DNA of 64,000 bases. It comes from Eublepharis macularius. Its lineage: Eukaryota; Chordata; Lepidosauria; Squamata; Eublepharidae. Positions 53,513 through 62,885 of this stretch are shown here, in pieces. How positions within the stretch are numbered: the stretch's first letter is position 1; the number at the start of each line of letters is the position of its first letter. The stretch lies in NCBI RefSeq assembly GCF_028583425.1, contig NC_072791.1:34541368-34605367 (forward strand), in the 5' to 3' direction. The position numbers were made by a program, and so were the translations under genes. The notes below the pieces were generated by a model. That model did not search any database, had not been told where the DNA came from, and was given only the letters and a program-made list of their open reading frames with translations.

Positions 53513-56500
53513 ATGGCGGACTCCTGGGGAGCACAGCAGGGGTTCCAGATCGACCGACTAGGCGACGGGAGGAACTATGATCTTTGGGCAGAAAGAATAA
53601 AAGCCCATCTTATTCAACTGGACGTCTGGTCTGCAGTAACAGATGAAAAACCGACTGGAGATCCTCAGAGGGAAGCCAAATGGGTCAAGCAAGACAATAA
53701 GGCAAGATCTATTATCATTAATGCTTTAAGTGATAAACAATTGATAAGAGTAATTCATGAGCCCACTTCTAGACAAATGTGGACGTCTCTTCTAGAAATA
53801 AACCGTCAAGAATCAATTAAAACTAAAATTTTGCTAATGAGGCAATTGTATCGGATTGAGATGAAGCCTCAGGAAAAACTGAAAGATCATATTGCAAATT
53901 TCATGGAATTAACACAGAAATTAAGATCCCTTGGAAAGGAGATCCAGGATGAGGATCTAGCTATAATTTTGCTGTCTAGTCTTCCTCAATCTTATACAAA
54001 CATAGTACATGTGTTGGAAATGAGAGAAAATTTAAGCTTAAACTATGTACTTGCAAGACTGCAAGAGGAAAGTTTTAGCAAACTGGATCATATAAGTGAG
54101 CCAAGAGAGCTAGCTTTAAGAGTCAGTTCAAGAAGGGATTTCTCCTGCAGCGTCTGCAGAAAGAAAGGACATTTAAAGGAAGACTGTTGGTTTCGTGATT
54201 CACAGAGAGTTAGCAAGCAACCGCCACGATGGATGGGAACAAAGGGCTTTAGGAATGCTAATGCAGCCATTAAGTCACCTAATGCCGATGGTCAAAGGAA
54301 AAGCAGATCTGATAAGAATTGTTTAAATGTTGGTAAAAATGATCAAAGCACATGCAAATGGGCAATTGACAGTGCGTGTACTAACCACCTATGCAATCAA
54401 GAGAAGTTTTTTAATGAGATGAAAGAAAGCCACGACAAATTGTATACAGCAAATGGAGAGGCTTTAACGGCTCAGGGACAAGGGACCGTATCTGCATGTT
54501 GTGCACTACCCAGTGGCCAAACTAGAGAAGTGCAGATCACTGATTGTCTATACGTACCTGAACTTAAATCTAATTTAATATCGGTTTCTGCTATGGCCAA
54601 GAAAGGAATCGAGACTGTATTCAAAGGAGAGAAATGTTTTATTAGCAATGAAGGTGAATTAATTGCACAAGGCACATTAGAAGATGGCCTGTATATGCTG
54701 GATTGCTCTGAAGGCGCAGTGAATTTAATTGAAAAGTGCACTCACAAGAATTGTACTAGTCTTATCCATAGAAGGCTTGGACATGCTAATATGGATTATA
54801 TATATCAGCTTGAAAGGCAGAATCTGACTAATGATTTGCAAATGAGAAAATGTCCTGATGCAGAGAAATGTGTTTGCTGTATTCAAGCCAAAGGCACAAG
54901 ACCTTCTTTCACCAAACAGAGTGAGAAGCAGACGACAAGACCACTGGAGCTGATTCACAGTGATGTCTGTGGACCCATGGGAACAGAAACACCCAGTGGA
55001 AGTAAGTACTTTCTGACTTTTACTGATGATTTTTCAAGATTTACTGTGATTTACCTGCTCAAGGAAAAGAGCCAAGTACTGGAAAAATCCAAGATGTACC
55101 TAGCAATGGTGCAGAACAGATTCCAGAGAAAACCAATGGCTATCCGCACAGACAATGGAGGCGAGTATGCGGGGAAGGAGATGACAAGCTTCCTAGCAGC
55201 TGAAGGAATAGAGCATCACCTGACCGTGCCATACACCCCCGAACTCAACGGGATAGCAGAGAGGAAAAATCGTTCTCTCACAGAAATGTGCAGGAGCATG
55301 CTGCAAGAAGCACAGCTACCTCAAAAATATTGGGGAGAAGCTATCAACACTGCTGCCTATCTGCAGAACATGCTACCTACAAAGGGTGCAAGCAGCACAC
55401 CATTTGAACTGTGGTACAACCACAAGCCCAATGTAAGGCATCTGAGAGTGTTTGGATCAAAAGCCTACACTTATGTTCCGAAGGAAAAGAGGTCTAAGAT
55501 GGATCTCAGAACAGAAGCAGGCATATTTGTTGGATATGCACTGGGATGCAAGGGATATCGAATCCTCAACCCAGAGACAGACATGGTGAAGATCCGCCAT
55601 GTGGTGTACATTGATGAAGAAGAGAAGGCAAGCAAGCCTGACACCAGAGAGTCTACACCAAAGGAAGCTGATGCAGCACAGCAGCCAGAGATTGTGCAAC
55701 TCTGGGACCTGACTGAGACGCAAGAGACACCTGCAGAGCCCACAGAAAGAGAAGGGGAAGCAGAGCCAAGTGTCAGACGCTCAGACAGAACAAACAAAGG
55801 AGTTCCACCACTGAAATTCTCTTACCTGGCAAAAACAGAAGCTGTACCAGAACCTTCTAGCTGGGAAGACATAGAAGGAATGCCAGCAAGAGAAGCAGAG
55901 AAATGGAGAAAAGCTGCAGAAGAAGAAATCGATTCTCTGATCCAGAATAAGACATGGATTCTCACAGAACTACCACCTGGAAAAAGGACAGTAGGATGCA
56001 AATGGATTTTCAAAACCAAACTTGATGCAGATGGAGAAGTACAAAAGTACAAAGCAAGACTAGTTGCAAAGGGATATTCCCAGAAGTATGGAGAAGACTA
56101 TGATGAAACCTTTGCACCAGTAGTGAAACACACTTCAGTAAGAACACTACTGAGCATAGCAGCCGCAAGGAAGATGCATGTGGAGCATCTGGATGTGAAA
56201 ACTGCTTTTCTTCATGGAGAGCTGGAAGAAGATGTGTATATGACACAGCCTCCTGGATTTGAACAGTCCAAAGACAGAAGACTTGTATGCAAACTGCAGA
56301 AGAGCATTTATGGACTGAAACAGGCTGCAAGAGCCTGGAATCAGAAACTGAACCAAATGCTCATCAAAGAAGGATTCAAGCAAGGCGGGGCAGAACGCTG
56401 CCTGTACTCAAGAAAGAAAGACAACAAATGGACTTTTATCCTGATTTGTGTAGATGATATTCTTCTTTGTTATGAAGATCAACAAGATTGTGATGAAATA

Positions 56501-57403
56501 ATTCAGCACCTGAACCAAGAGGTTGAAGTAAAGCGTCTTGGAAATGTCAGCTTTTACCTTGGAGTTCAAATAGAGCGAGAGGAAGATGGAAGCTATCTTC
56601 TCAATCAAAAGCAAAAGATCATGGATTTCCTAGACTACATGGACATGAAAGATGGAAAACCAACATGTACTCCAATGGAAACAGATTTCCTGAAACAAAA
56701 TGGAAACAATGAACCTCTGAGAAACATCAAAGTGTACAGAGAAGCAATTGGAAAACTGCTCTACATAAGTACAGTGACCAGACCTGACATAGCAGCAGCA
56801 GTTGGAATACTGTGCAGGAAAAGTGCATCACCAAGTGTGAATGACTGGCAAGCAGTCAAAAGACTGGCAAGATACCTGAGAGGTACTGCACAACTGAAGC
56901 TCAAGCTACCAGCAAGCGACAATCCCAGACTAGTGGGATTCACGGATGCTGACTGGGCAGAAGACATCACAGACAGAAAGTCTACCAGTGGACGAGTATT
57001 CTTTTATGGTGGAGGAGCAATCAGTTGGACAAGCAGAAAGCAAGACCTAGTAGCGGCATCAACTACAGAAGCTGAATACATATCAGCAGCAGAAGCATGC
57101 CAAGAACTCAAGTGGATTCTACAACTATTAAAAGACTTTGGGATAAATGAACCCAAACCTATACAACTCTTTGAAGATAATCAATCTTGCATAAAGCTTG
57201 CAAATACAGAAAGAATTGGATCAAGAACCAAGCACATTGACATAAAGAATCACATTGTGAGAAATATGCAAGAAGATGGACTTGTTGAGCTACAGTACTG
57301 CCCTACAGAAGAAATGACAGCAGACATCCTCACCAAGCCACTTGCCAAAGAGAAATTTCAAAGTCTACGAGAAAGACTGAACTTTGTGGACTTTGTACAC
57401 TAG
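53513..57403 (+). CDS. Copia Gag-Pol polyprotein, intact
   Basis: 1296 residues in one frame; the start lies in AAAGATGG, a good context. Residues 1-200: copia-type Gag. Zinc knuckle C212-C215-H220-C225 for RNA binding. Protease around D286 with WAIDSACT; the usual D-S/T-G has Ala288 in place of Gly. Integrase: zinc site H419, H424, C453, C456, then D484, D547 and E583 (exact D-D35-E spacing). Reverse transcriptase 805-1050 with DVKTAFLHG (D894) and CVDD (D981, D982). RNase H with D1145, E1188 and D1222, and the C-terminal HIDIK and TADILTKPL blocks. Gag and Pol are fused without frameshift or stop, as in Drosophila copia; Gag excess would then need splicing or proteolysis. It would act in cytoplasmic particles and insert cDNA in the nucleus. 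Family assignment is certain; activity is inferred. Confidence 0.97.
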   Translation: MADSWGAQQGFQIDRLGDGRNYDLWAERIKAHLIQLDVWSAVTDEKPTGDPQREAKWVKQDNKARSIIINALSDKQLIRVIHEPTSRQMWTSLLEINRQESIKTKILLMRQLYRIEMKPQEKLKDHIANFMELTQKLRSLGKEIQDEDLAIILLSSLPQSYTNIVHVLEMRENLSLNYVLARLQEESFSKLDHISEPRELALRVSSRRDFSCSVCRKKGHLKEDCWFRDSQRVSKQPPRWMGTKGFRNANAAIKSPNADGQRKSRSDKNCLNVGKNDQSTCKWAIDSACTNHLCNQEKFFNEMKESHDKLYTANGEALTAQGQGTVSACCALPSGQTREVQITDCLYVPELKSNLISVSAMAKKGIETVFKGEKCFISNEGELIAQGTLEDGLYMLDCSEGAVNLIEKCTHKNCTSLIHRRLGHANMDYIYQLERQNLTNDLQMRKCPDAEKCVCCIQAKGTRPSFTKQSEKQTTRPLELIHSDVCGPMGTETPSGSKYFLTFTDDFSRFTVIYLLKEKSQVLEKSKMYLAMVQNRFQRKPMAIRTDNGGEYAGKEMTSFLAAEGIEHHLTVPYTPELNGIAERKNRSLTEMCRSMLQEAQLPQKYWGEAINTAAYLQNMLPTKGASSTPFELWYNHKPNVRHLRVFGSKAYTYVPKEKRSKMDLRTEAGIFVGYALGCKGYRILNPETDMVKIRHVVYIDEEEKASKPDTRESTPKEADAAQQPEIVQLWDLTETQETPAEPTEREGEAEPSVRRSDRTNKGVPPLKFSYLAKTEAVPEPSSWEDIEGMPAREAEKWRKAAEEEIDSLIQNKTWILTELPPGKRTVGCKWIFKTKLDADGEVQKYKARLVAKGYSQKYGEDYDETFAPVVKHTSVRTLLSIAAARKMHVEHLDVKTAFLHGELEEDVYMTQPPGFEQSKDRRLVCKLQKSIYGLKQAARAWNQKLNQMLIKEGFKQGGAERCLYSRKKDNKWTFILICVDDILLCYEDQQDCDEIIQHLNQEVEVKRLGNVSFYLGVQIEREEDGSYLLNQKQKIMDFLDYMDMKDGKPTCTPMETDFLKQNGNNEPLRNIKVYREAIGKLLYISTVTRPDIAAAVGILCRKSASPSVNDWQAVKRLARYLRGTAQLKLKLPASDNPRLVGFTDADWAEDITDRKSTSGRVFFYGGGAISWTSRKQDLVAASTTEAEYISAAEACQELKWILQLLKDFGINEPKPIQLFEDNQSCIKLANTERIGSRTKHIDIKNHIVRNMQEDGLVELQYCPTEEMTADILTKPLAKEKFQSLRERLNFVDFVH

Positions 57404-57408
57404 ACATT

Positions 57409-57417
57409 GAGAAGGGG
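57409..57417 (+). other. Copia polypurine tract
   Basis: GAGAAGGGG immediately precedes the 3' LTR, six bases after the stop codon. It is the expected plus-strand primer for cDNA synthesis. Confidence 0.85.
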
Positions 57418-57759
57418 TGTTAGAAATAACAATGTCTGGTGTACTGCAGCAACAAGAAGTAAGAAGAGCCTACCACGCAGGGGGCAGCAAGGATCACTTA
57501 GTTAGGACAGTGAGAGTAGCACCTCTCTTGTTTCCTGGGGGTCATTTCCTTGTCTTGTCTCCTATTGGGCTAAACAGGGCAATATCCTGCTTCTTCTCTC
57601 TCCTGCCACACTTCTTCTCTGTCTCTGCAAGATGTAGTCAGATAGCTAGGATCTATCTCTCCCTTTCCCTCAAGTATGTAACTTCCTCAAATAAAGCTTT
57701 TGCCTCTCTGACCAGCTCGGCATTTAATTCCGCAGCGTAGTTTAACACTCGCTCTAACA
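57418..57759 (+). repeat. Copia 3' LTR
   Basis: 342 bp, 339 identical to the 5' LTR. AATAAA at 57690-57695 is the likely polyadenylation signal. One of the three differences is a CpG-to-CpA change at 57722. Confidence 0.95.
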
Positions 57760-57764
57760 AAAAT

Positions 57765-58529
57765 TAGGTTTAACCTCACCCCCAAAGATCGTTCCTCCGC
57801 TACTGAAATCAGTGAACAGAGACACACACACCCCGTCCTTCCACATGGGCCCCTACTCTTCACTGCCTTGGAACTACTCCAACCACATTAAGACATCTGG
57901 GTCAAGAAATGTATGAAACTTACTGCTGTGCTTCTTTAAACCAGTCCCTCTTCCTTCTTCCCAAGTCCTCTCCCTTCATTTGAAGAGCTGCTCAACGAAA
58001 ACCTGCATCTTTGGCCCCTTACCCCCCCTCCATCTCCATCTCTCAGGGGACACAGTACACTCCTAACAAAACCAAGGATGGGTTCTGGACCAGCCTGAAG
58101 GAGAAATATCTCATGTAACTGGGACACCTTCCACTAGAAATCTTCTGATTTGCTTGGGCTGGTAAGAGTTTCAGATGCCATCTGACGACTTGCAGTCCAG
58201 TAATTCCACAAATTTAGTATTTTATATTGCTCTTTTCAGTCTACCTTCACTTTTTGCTTTTTCTTCTGTTCATTTAATATATCCAATGAAGATTAAAGCT
58301 CCCTCACTGCCTGCCATCCCAAGCCCCAGCCTGAGGTGTTGTCCAAATTTGTACTAATTTCAAGCACAGGCAAAAGATCTCTTCATGTGGAAATCTAGAA
58401 GTGTATTCATGAACAGAGTTTGCATGTATACTCTTAGCATTTCTGGCAACAAGATGCATGAGAATTTTATGTCTTCTTAACTCTGTGAACTATGCCCTTG
58501 TGGAGGTTCTTTGGTTTCCCCTATCTATT
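57765..58529. other. Unassigned flank of the copia element
   Basis: No gene or repeat recognised. Confidence 0.4.
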
Positions 58530-59019
58530 TATTTTATTTATTATTTCGATTTATAAACCTCCCATCCTCAGGGGCTCTGGGTGGTGAACAACAGTTAAAA
58601 TCAATAACAACAAGAAAACAATAATTCTAAAATCAACATACAATAAGCAATAATAAAATAAATTAACCAAGTACATTAAAGTGCAATGGTGGGGAGAACC
58701 CCCACCCCACCCCAAAGGTGGGAGGCCGACATGGCACCGCCCCCTTCAACCACCAAACACCTGGCGGAACAGCTCTGTCTTACAGGCCCGGCGGAACAAT
58801 AATATGTCCTGCTGGGCCCAGGTCTCCATTGACAAAGCGTTCCACCAGGCTGGGGCCAGGACTGAAAAGGACCTGGCCCTGGTTGAAGTGAGGTGGGCTT
58901 CCTTAGGGCCAGGGACCACCAGTAAACATTTATCCTCTGATCAAAGGAGTTTCTGGTGAACATATAGGGAGAGGCAGTCCCAAAGACATGTCGGTCCCAA
59001 CCCACTCTGGGTTTTAAAG
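58530..59019 (-). mobile_element. L2-type LINE 3' end, broken by a hAT
   Basis: The mirror of 29041-29275 (tail TTTATTTTATTTATTA, CCCATCCTCAGGGGCTCTGGG, GGGAGGCCGACATGGCACCG) is followed by more 3' sequence: GCGTTCCACCAGGCTGGGGCC and CAAAGACATGTCGGTCCCAA. The 59028-60570 hAT inserted at its end. Confidence 0.7.
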
Positions 59020-59027
59020 GTAAGAAC

Positions 59028-60570
59028 TAGGGATGTGCATTTCGGCTTTCTGAAAGCCGAAAGAAAGCCGAAACAAAAGTGTTTCGGCTTCTTTCAGGTT
59101 AGCTGAAACGTTTCGGGCTAAGCCGAAACGTTTCGGCTAGCCGAAAGAAAAAAAGCCGAAACGTTTCGGCTTTAGGCTTTTTCAATGGTGTAATGTGTCA
59201 TAATGCTTTGCCTACTTGTACTTTGGAAGGGAGAAAATAATTTTTTAAAAACTTTATTTTGTGTTGTTCTTGTTTTATTCTTTGTTGTGCAGTTGGTTCC
59301 CATCATAGGGAACAATGGGGCTGGCTGGCCAGCCATCTCTGTAGGTGGTGGGGGAATTTGAGGGAGGGTGTCTGTGGTTCAGGTGCTCTTTCACAGGGAC
59401 CAGCTGGCACTCAGAAGTGTGCTCACCATTGTGGCACCCCTGGGCTGTGCAGAATTGCCCAGGGAAAGAGAGTTTAGAAGTTCCCAGCATAGGGAACAAA
59501 GGGAGAGGGCTGGCCTTTGCCAGCCTGTTCCTGGGGTTATGGGTGTGGGGCAGGTGGGGGTGGATTTGGGTCTGTGAGGGGCTAATGTGGGGATTTGGGT
59601 CTGTGTGTGGCAGCTGGGGGGGAATTGGGTTTGTGTGGGGCTGTAAGGGGTGGACTTTAGGGGCTGAGAGGACCTACTTGGGGAGGCCATGAAATGCCCC
59701 CCCCCAAGTGGGAGCAGTCTGAGCCTTGGTGGGGGGTGGGAGGAAGGGTGGGAGAAGGGTCCCAGAGGGCTGGGCGGCATTTTGCATGCAAAATGCCACC
59801 CCTGGCAAGACAAGCCTCCCCCAGCTGTCAGTGGTAGAGATTAGAGCACCTACTTGGGGAGGCCATGAAATGGCCCCCCCAAGTGGGAGCAGGCTGAGCC
59901 TTGGTGGGGGTGGGAGGAGGGGTGGGAGAAGGGCCCCTGAGGGCTGGGGGGCATTTCGCATGCAAAATGCCACCCCTGGCAAGACAAGCCTCCCCCAGCT
60001 GTCAGTGGTAGAGATGAGAGCAGAGCACCTACTTGGGGAGGCCATGAAATGCCCCCCCCCAAGTGGGAGCAGGCTGAGCCTTGGTGGGGGGTGGGAGGAA
60101 GGGTGGAAGAAGGGCCCCTGAGGGTAAGGGGGCATTTTGCATGCAAAATGCCACCCCTGGCAAAGGAAGCCTGCTTCTTCATTTTTCCCCATAGGAAATA
60201 ATGAAGAAGATGAGCAGCAGCATGCTAACAATATGCTGCTCCTTCGCTTTCTTATGGGAGGATAGGGGGACTTGCTTTGGGGGGCCATAACATAAAGTCC
60301 AATCGGTCTGAAACTTGGGGGGTTTGTAGAGAGGGGTTAGAGGAAGGTCCCCACCAATTTTGGGCTGATTCTGTGGGAAAATGCCTCCCCCAGACGTCCG
60401 GGAAGACGCCGGAGGCATTTTCCCATTGAAAAAGCCGAAAGCCGAAAGCCGAAAGTAAGCCGAAAGCCGAAACGGCTGCCCGTTTCGGCTTTCAGCTTAT
60501 ATGAAAGAGAATCCTCTTTCGGCTTTCTGCTTTCGGCTTTAGCCGAAAATTTTTGGCTTGCACACCCCTA
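59028..60570. mobile_element. 1.5-kb hAT element, relative of the fold-back hAT
   Basis: GTAAGAAC at 59020-59027 and 60571-60578 is a perfect 8-bp duplication. Termini TAGGGATGTGCA and inverted TAGGGGTGTGCA. Both ends carry long arrays of GCCGAAA/TTTCGGC (about 59042-59175 and 60430-60550), likely transposase-binding iterons and able to fold. 59310-59500 matches 34270-34450 directly, and 59190-59325 matches the reverse complement of 33965-34105, so the two elements share an interior but are rearranged. Non-coding; mobilised in trans. Confidence 0.85.
59671..60170 (+). repeat. ~177-bp tandem repeat, 2.8 units
   Basis: ACCTACTTGGGGAGGCCATG recurs at 59672, 59848 and 60027. Each unit contains GTGGGAGCAG..CTGAGCCTTGG and the palindrome GCATTTTGCATGCAAAATGC (one unit has TTTCGC). 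It is the mirror counterpart of the 192-bp unit in the 32.7-kb element, with which it shares the palindrome and the GCCACCCCTGGC/AGC block. Confidence 0.85.
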
Positions 60571-60578
60571 GTAAGAAC

Positions 60579-62464
60579 CCTAGACATGATGAAAATTGTA
60601 ACCATCTAATATATCCAGAGGAAAGGATACCATAGGAATAAACATTGCAAAGTAAGAATTTCCTCACTAGAAACACCAGCGCCAAGACTTACCTGGGAGA
60701 GCCAGTTGCGGGCAGCAGGGGGAAGCAGAGGGCAAGATGCATGATGGCTGACATGTTTGCTTGGGCTACAGGGTTTCTACAGACCGTTGCTGGGGAGCCC
60801 GCGTGGCTGCAGTTCAAACTTCCAGCCAATCAGCGCTGACCAGCTTGGGCAGTCAGGGACTGGGGGAGCCCTGCAGACATGAGGGACAGAGTTCCCTCTC
60901 AGGTCCGCAGCCAGGGGCCTTAATGGAGGCTGGCCTCGCTCCTTGCCATTCTACTTGGAGCACGTCTGGGACAGATTGTTGATTTGGTTGCAGCTCTAGA
61001 AGCATTGGTGGGAGCCATTTTGTGGCTCTCGTGGCAGTTAGGCATGGGGCACTGATTTGTTTGGCGGGAAACAGGGCCTTGGTGCTCGGTTTCCTAATTT
61101 TGGAATTTCCTTAAGGGATTTGGAGAGTGAGATTTGGCAGGTGCATGCCCAGCTCGAGGGCTGTCGGGTCTGCTTCACTTCCAGATGGCAGGGGATCCAC
61201 ACAGAGACATCTGCCCAGGTGGTCTCCCTCTAACTGTCATCCCATCGTTCTCCCCTCATCAAAGGTCCAAGGGGGCCGTGGAGGTCATCAGCTGTCAGAC
61301 AGGACAGCTGATGCTGCGATCCATGCCCCAGGTAATGCCAATGCTCCGTGAGCTGTAAAATCAATAAAGTTGTGGCCTCCTTTAAGTCCAGCACTTGTGT
61401 GGGGTGTGTTTGTCACCGTGCCCCTCACCCTTCTTTCCCCACGTCGTTTCTAGTCTGCAACAGGATTCTGGAATCAGCAGCCCATGAACTTCATGGCAGA
61501 GTGAGATCTGAGTTCAGATCTTCCCATTGACACACCAAACTTGACCCTACATGGACATCTCAAGTAAGCACTGTTAAGTAGGGCAGTAACCCCAGTGTGT
61601 TGTGTGTTCCCTAGTCAGTTAGCCTTGAAAAGGAAGCAAGTCCTTGGCCATAAGGAATCAGTTGACAATCGACAATTTCTGCTGTTCTCCCTGCAGTGAA
61701 TGAACGCCAGAGGCTGCCTGCCCTGAAACATCGCTGATAAACATGCCTCAGGAACTACCAGGCTGGCTCAGGCAAATGGAAATCTCTGAAACCACCACTC
61801 ACAGGAGCCACTTCATCATCTATTCCTCAGGGCTCCTTCCTGAACAGTCTCAGCCTCTTTGAGGTGCAATATTTCTTTTATCCATCTGTGAACAGTCCTC
61901 CTTGATTTCCACACAGATTTTCTTGGAGCAGGAGGGAGGAGCATTTCCCTCAGCAAGTTCTAATCTGTTCAGTCTCATTTGCGTCTCTTTGTTCTTTTCT
62001 TTGCTTAACAACGCCCCCCCCCCCAACTCACTTACAAACATTTACCTCTCCTGTCATGTTTTTGGTCAGTAAAATCAATCAGAGGATAATGAAAAATGGG
62101 TTCAACGTTATATTCTCTTTCCAGCTGGGAATACATTTCTTTCTCTTCCACTCTTGGTATTTCTAATTCTGTTTAATATTAAAATTGGCTTTTGTCACAG
62201 CCCCAGGGCTTTCATTTCAGTTTGGTTCTGGAAGCAAGATCTAGGTGAAGATGTAATGCAGCTAGACAATTGGTCACTATAAATAGCTTTGCAAGAGAGA
62301 CAAATCCTGGGGAGGGGAGGAGGTTGTGTGTGGTAGTTAAGAACTGTCCCAGGATTTTTTTAATCCTTTGTGCTTAGAAAACCACTGACTGAGTTGCCTT
62401 TTTCTATTTTTGGAATCCATATGTAAAAACTTAATGATACATAGCCCAAAAGATAGTGTTCAAG
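60579..62464. other. Unassigned DNA, possible LTR- or transcript-end-like features
   Basis: CCAATCAGCGCTGACCAG (60824) resembles a CCAAT-box region, and AATCAATAAAGTTGTGG (61349) a polyadenylation signal, 525 bp apart. This could be an LTR or the end of an unknown transcript, but no paired LTR or protein was found. A C-run lies at 62013-62023. Confidence 0.3.
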
Positions 62465-62560
62465 GCCTGCTTCAACAGATACATTTTATTTATTAATTTT
62501 ATTTATTTACTTCATTTATAGTCCTCTTTTCTCACTGAGACTGATGGCAGATTACAACTA
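62465..62560 (-). mobile_element. L2-type LINE tail
   Basis: TTTATTTATTAATTTTATTTATTTAC, ATAGTCCTCTTTTCTCACTGAGACTGATGGC (quoted in part) is the mirror of the L2 3' terminus seen at 21040-21103 and 30270. Confidence 0.55.
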
Positions 62561-62814
62561 AAAACAATGTAGTAAGAAGAGAGACATATATAAAACCAAG
62601 TAAGAGAACATACTAATACAAGAGCAGTGTTACAAGTTGCACTGAAACATTATACTGTTTACAGTGTTAATAAAGCTGGATTACAAAATCAGAGGACAAT
62701 GTTATAAAGAATGAAAACTACCTTAACTTTCATAGGCATTTACTGCAACTTTATATCTTAGTCACATCAGACGCAAACTTTAGACTACCTCTCTTGAGCT
62801 ACATGTAAGATTGC

Positions 62815-62885
62815 AAAGGGGTCGCATGTTAGTCTGTTGTAGCAAAATGAAACAAAAATCCAGTAGCACCATAAAGACTAAAAAT
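62815..62885 (+). mobile_element. Penelope-like terminal fragment
   Basis: GCATGTTAGTCTGTTGTAGC, AATCCAGTAGCACCATAAAGAC matches the left arm start at 43712-43772. No ribozyme core remains. Confidence 0.5.

Larger units (their letters stand above)
53058..57764 (+). mobile_element. Complete Ty1/copia retrotransposon
   Basis: Target duplication AAAAT at 53058-53062 and 57760-57764. Element proper 53063-57759 (4697 bp) with two 342-bp LTRs beginning TGTTAG and ending CTAACA, a primer-binding region directly after the 5' LTR, one Gag-Pol frame and a purine tract directly before the 3' LTR. Domain order Gag, protease, integrase, reverse transcriptase, RNase H identifies Ty1/copia (Pseudoviridae-type) rather than Ty3/gypsy, where integrase follows RNase H. 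Three LTR differences, all transitions, point to a recent insertion. Copia elements are much scarcer than other retroelements in vertebrates. No frameshift or internal stop was found. Confidence 0.97.

Noticed and set aside
54088..56970. Antisense frames within the copia Gag-Pol
   Set aside because: Shadows of the real coding frame with no independent support.
59671..60170. CRISPR-like regular repeats
   Set aside because: Units are adjacent without unique spacers, are about 177 bp long and lie in a eukaryotic transposon.
61349..61365. Polyadenylation site of a host gene
   Set aside because: AATCAATAAAG stands alone; no coding exon, splice pattern or homologous protein could be recognised upstream.
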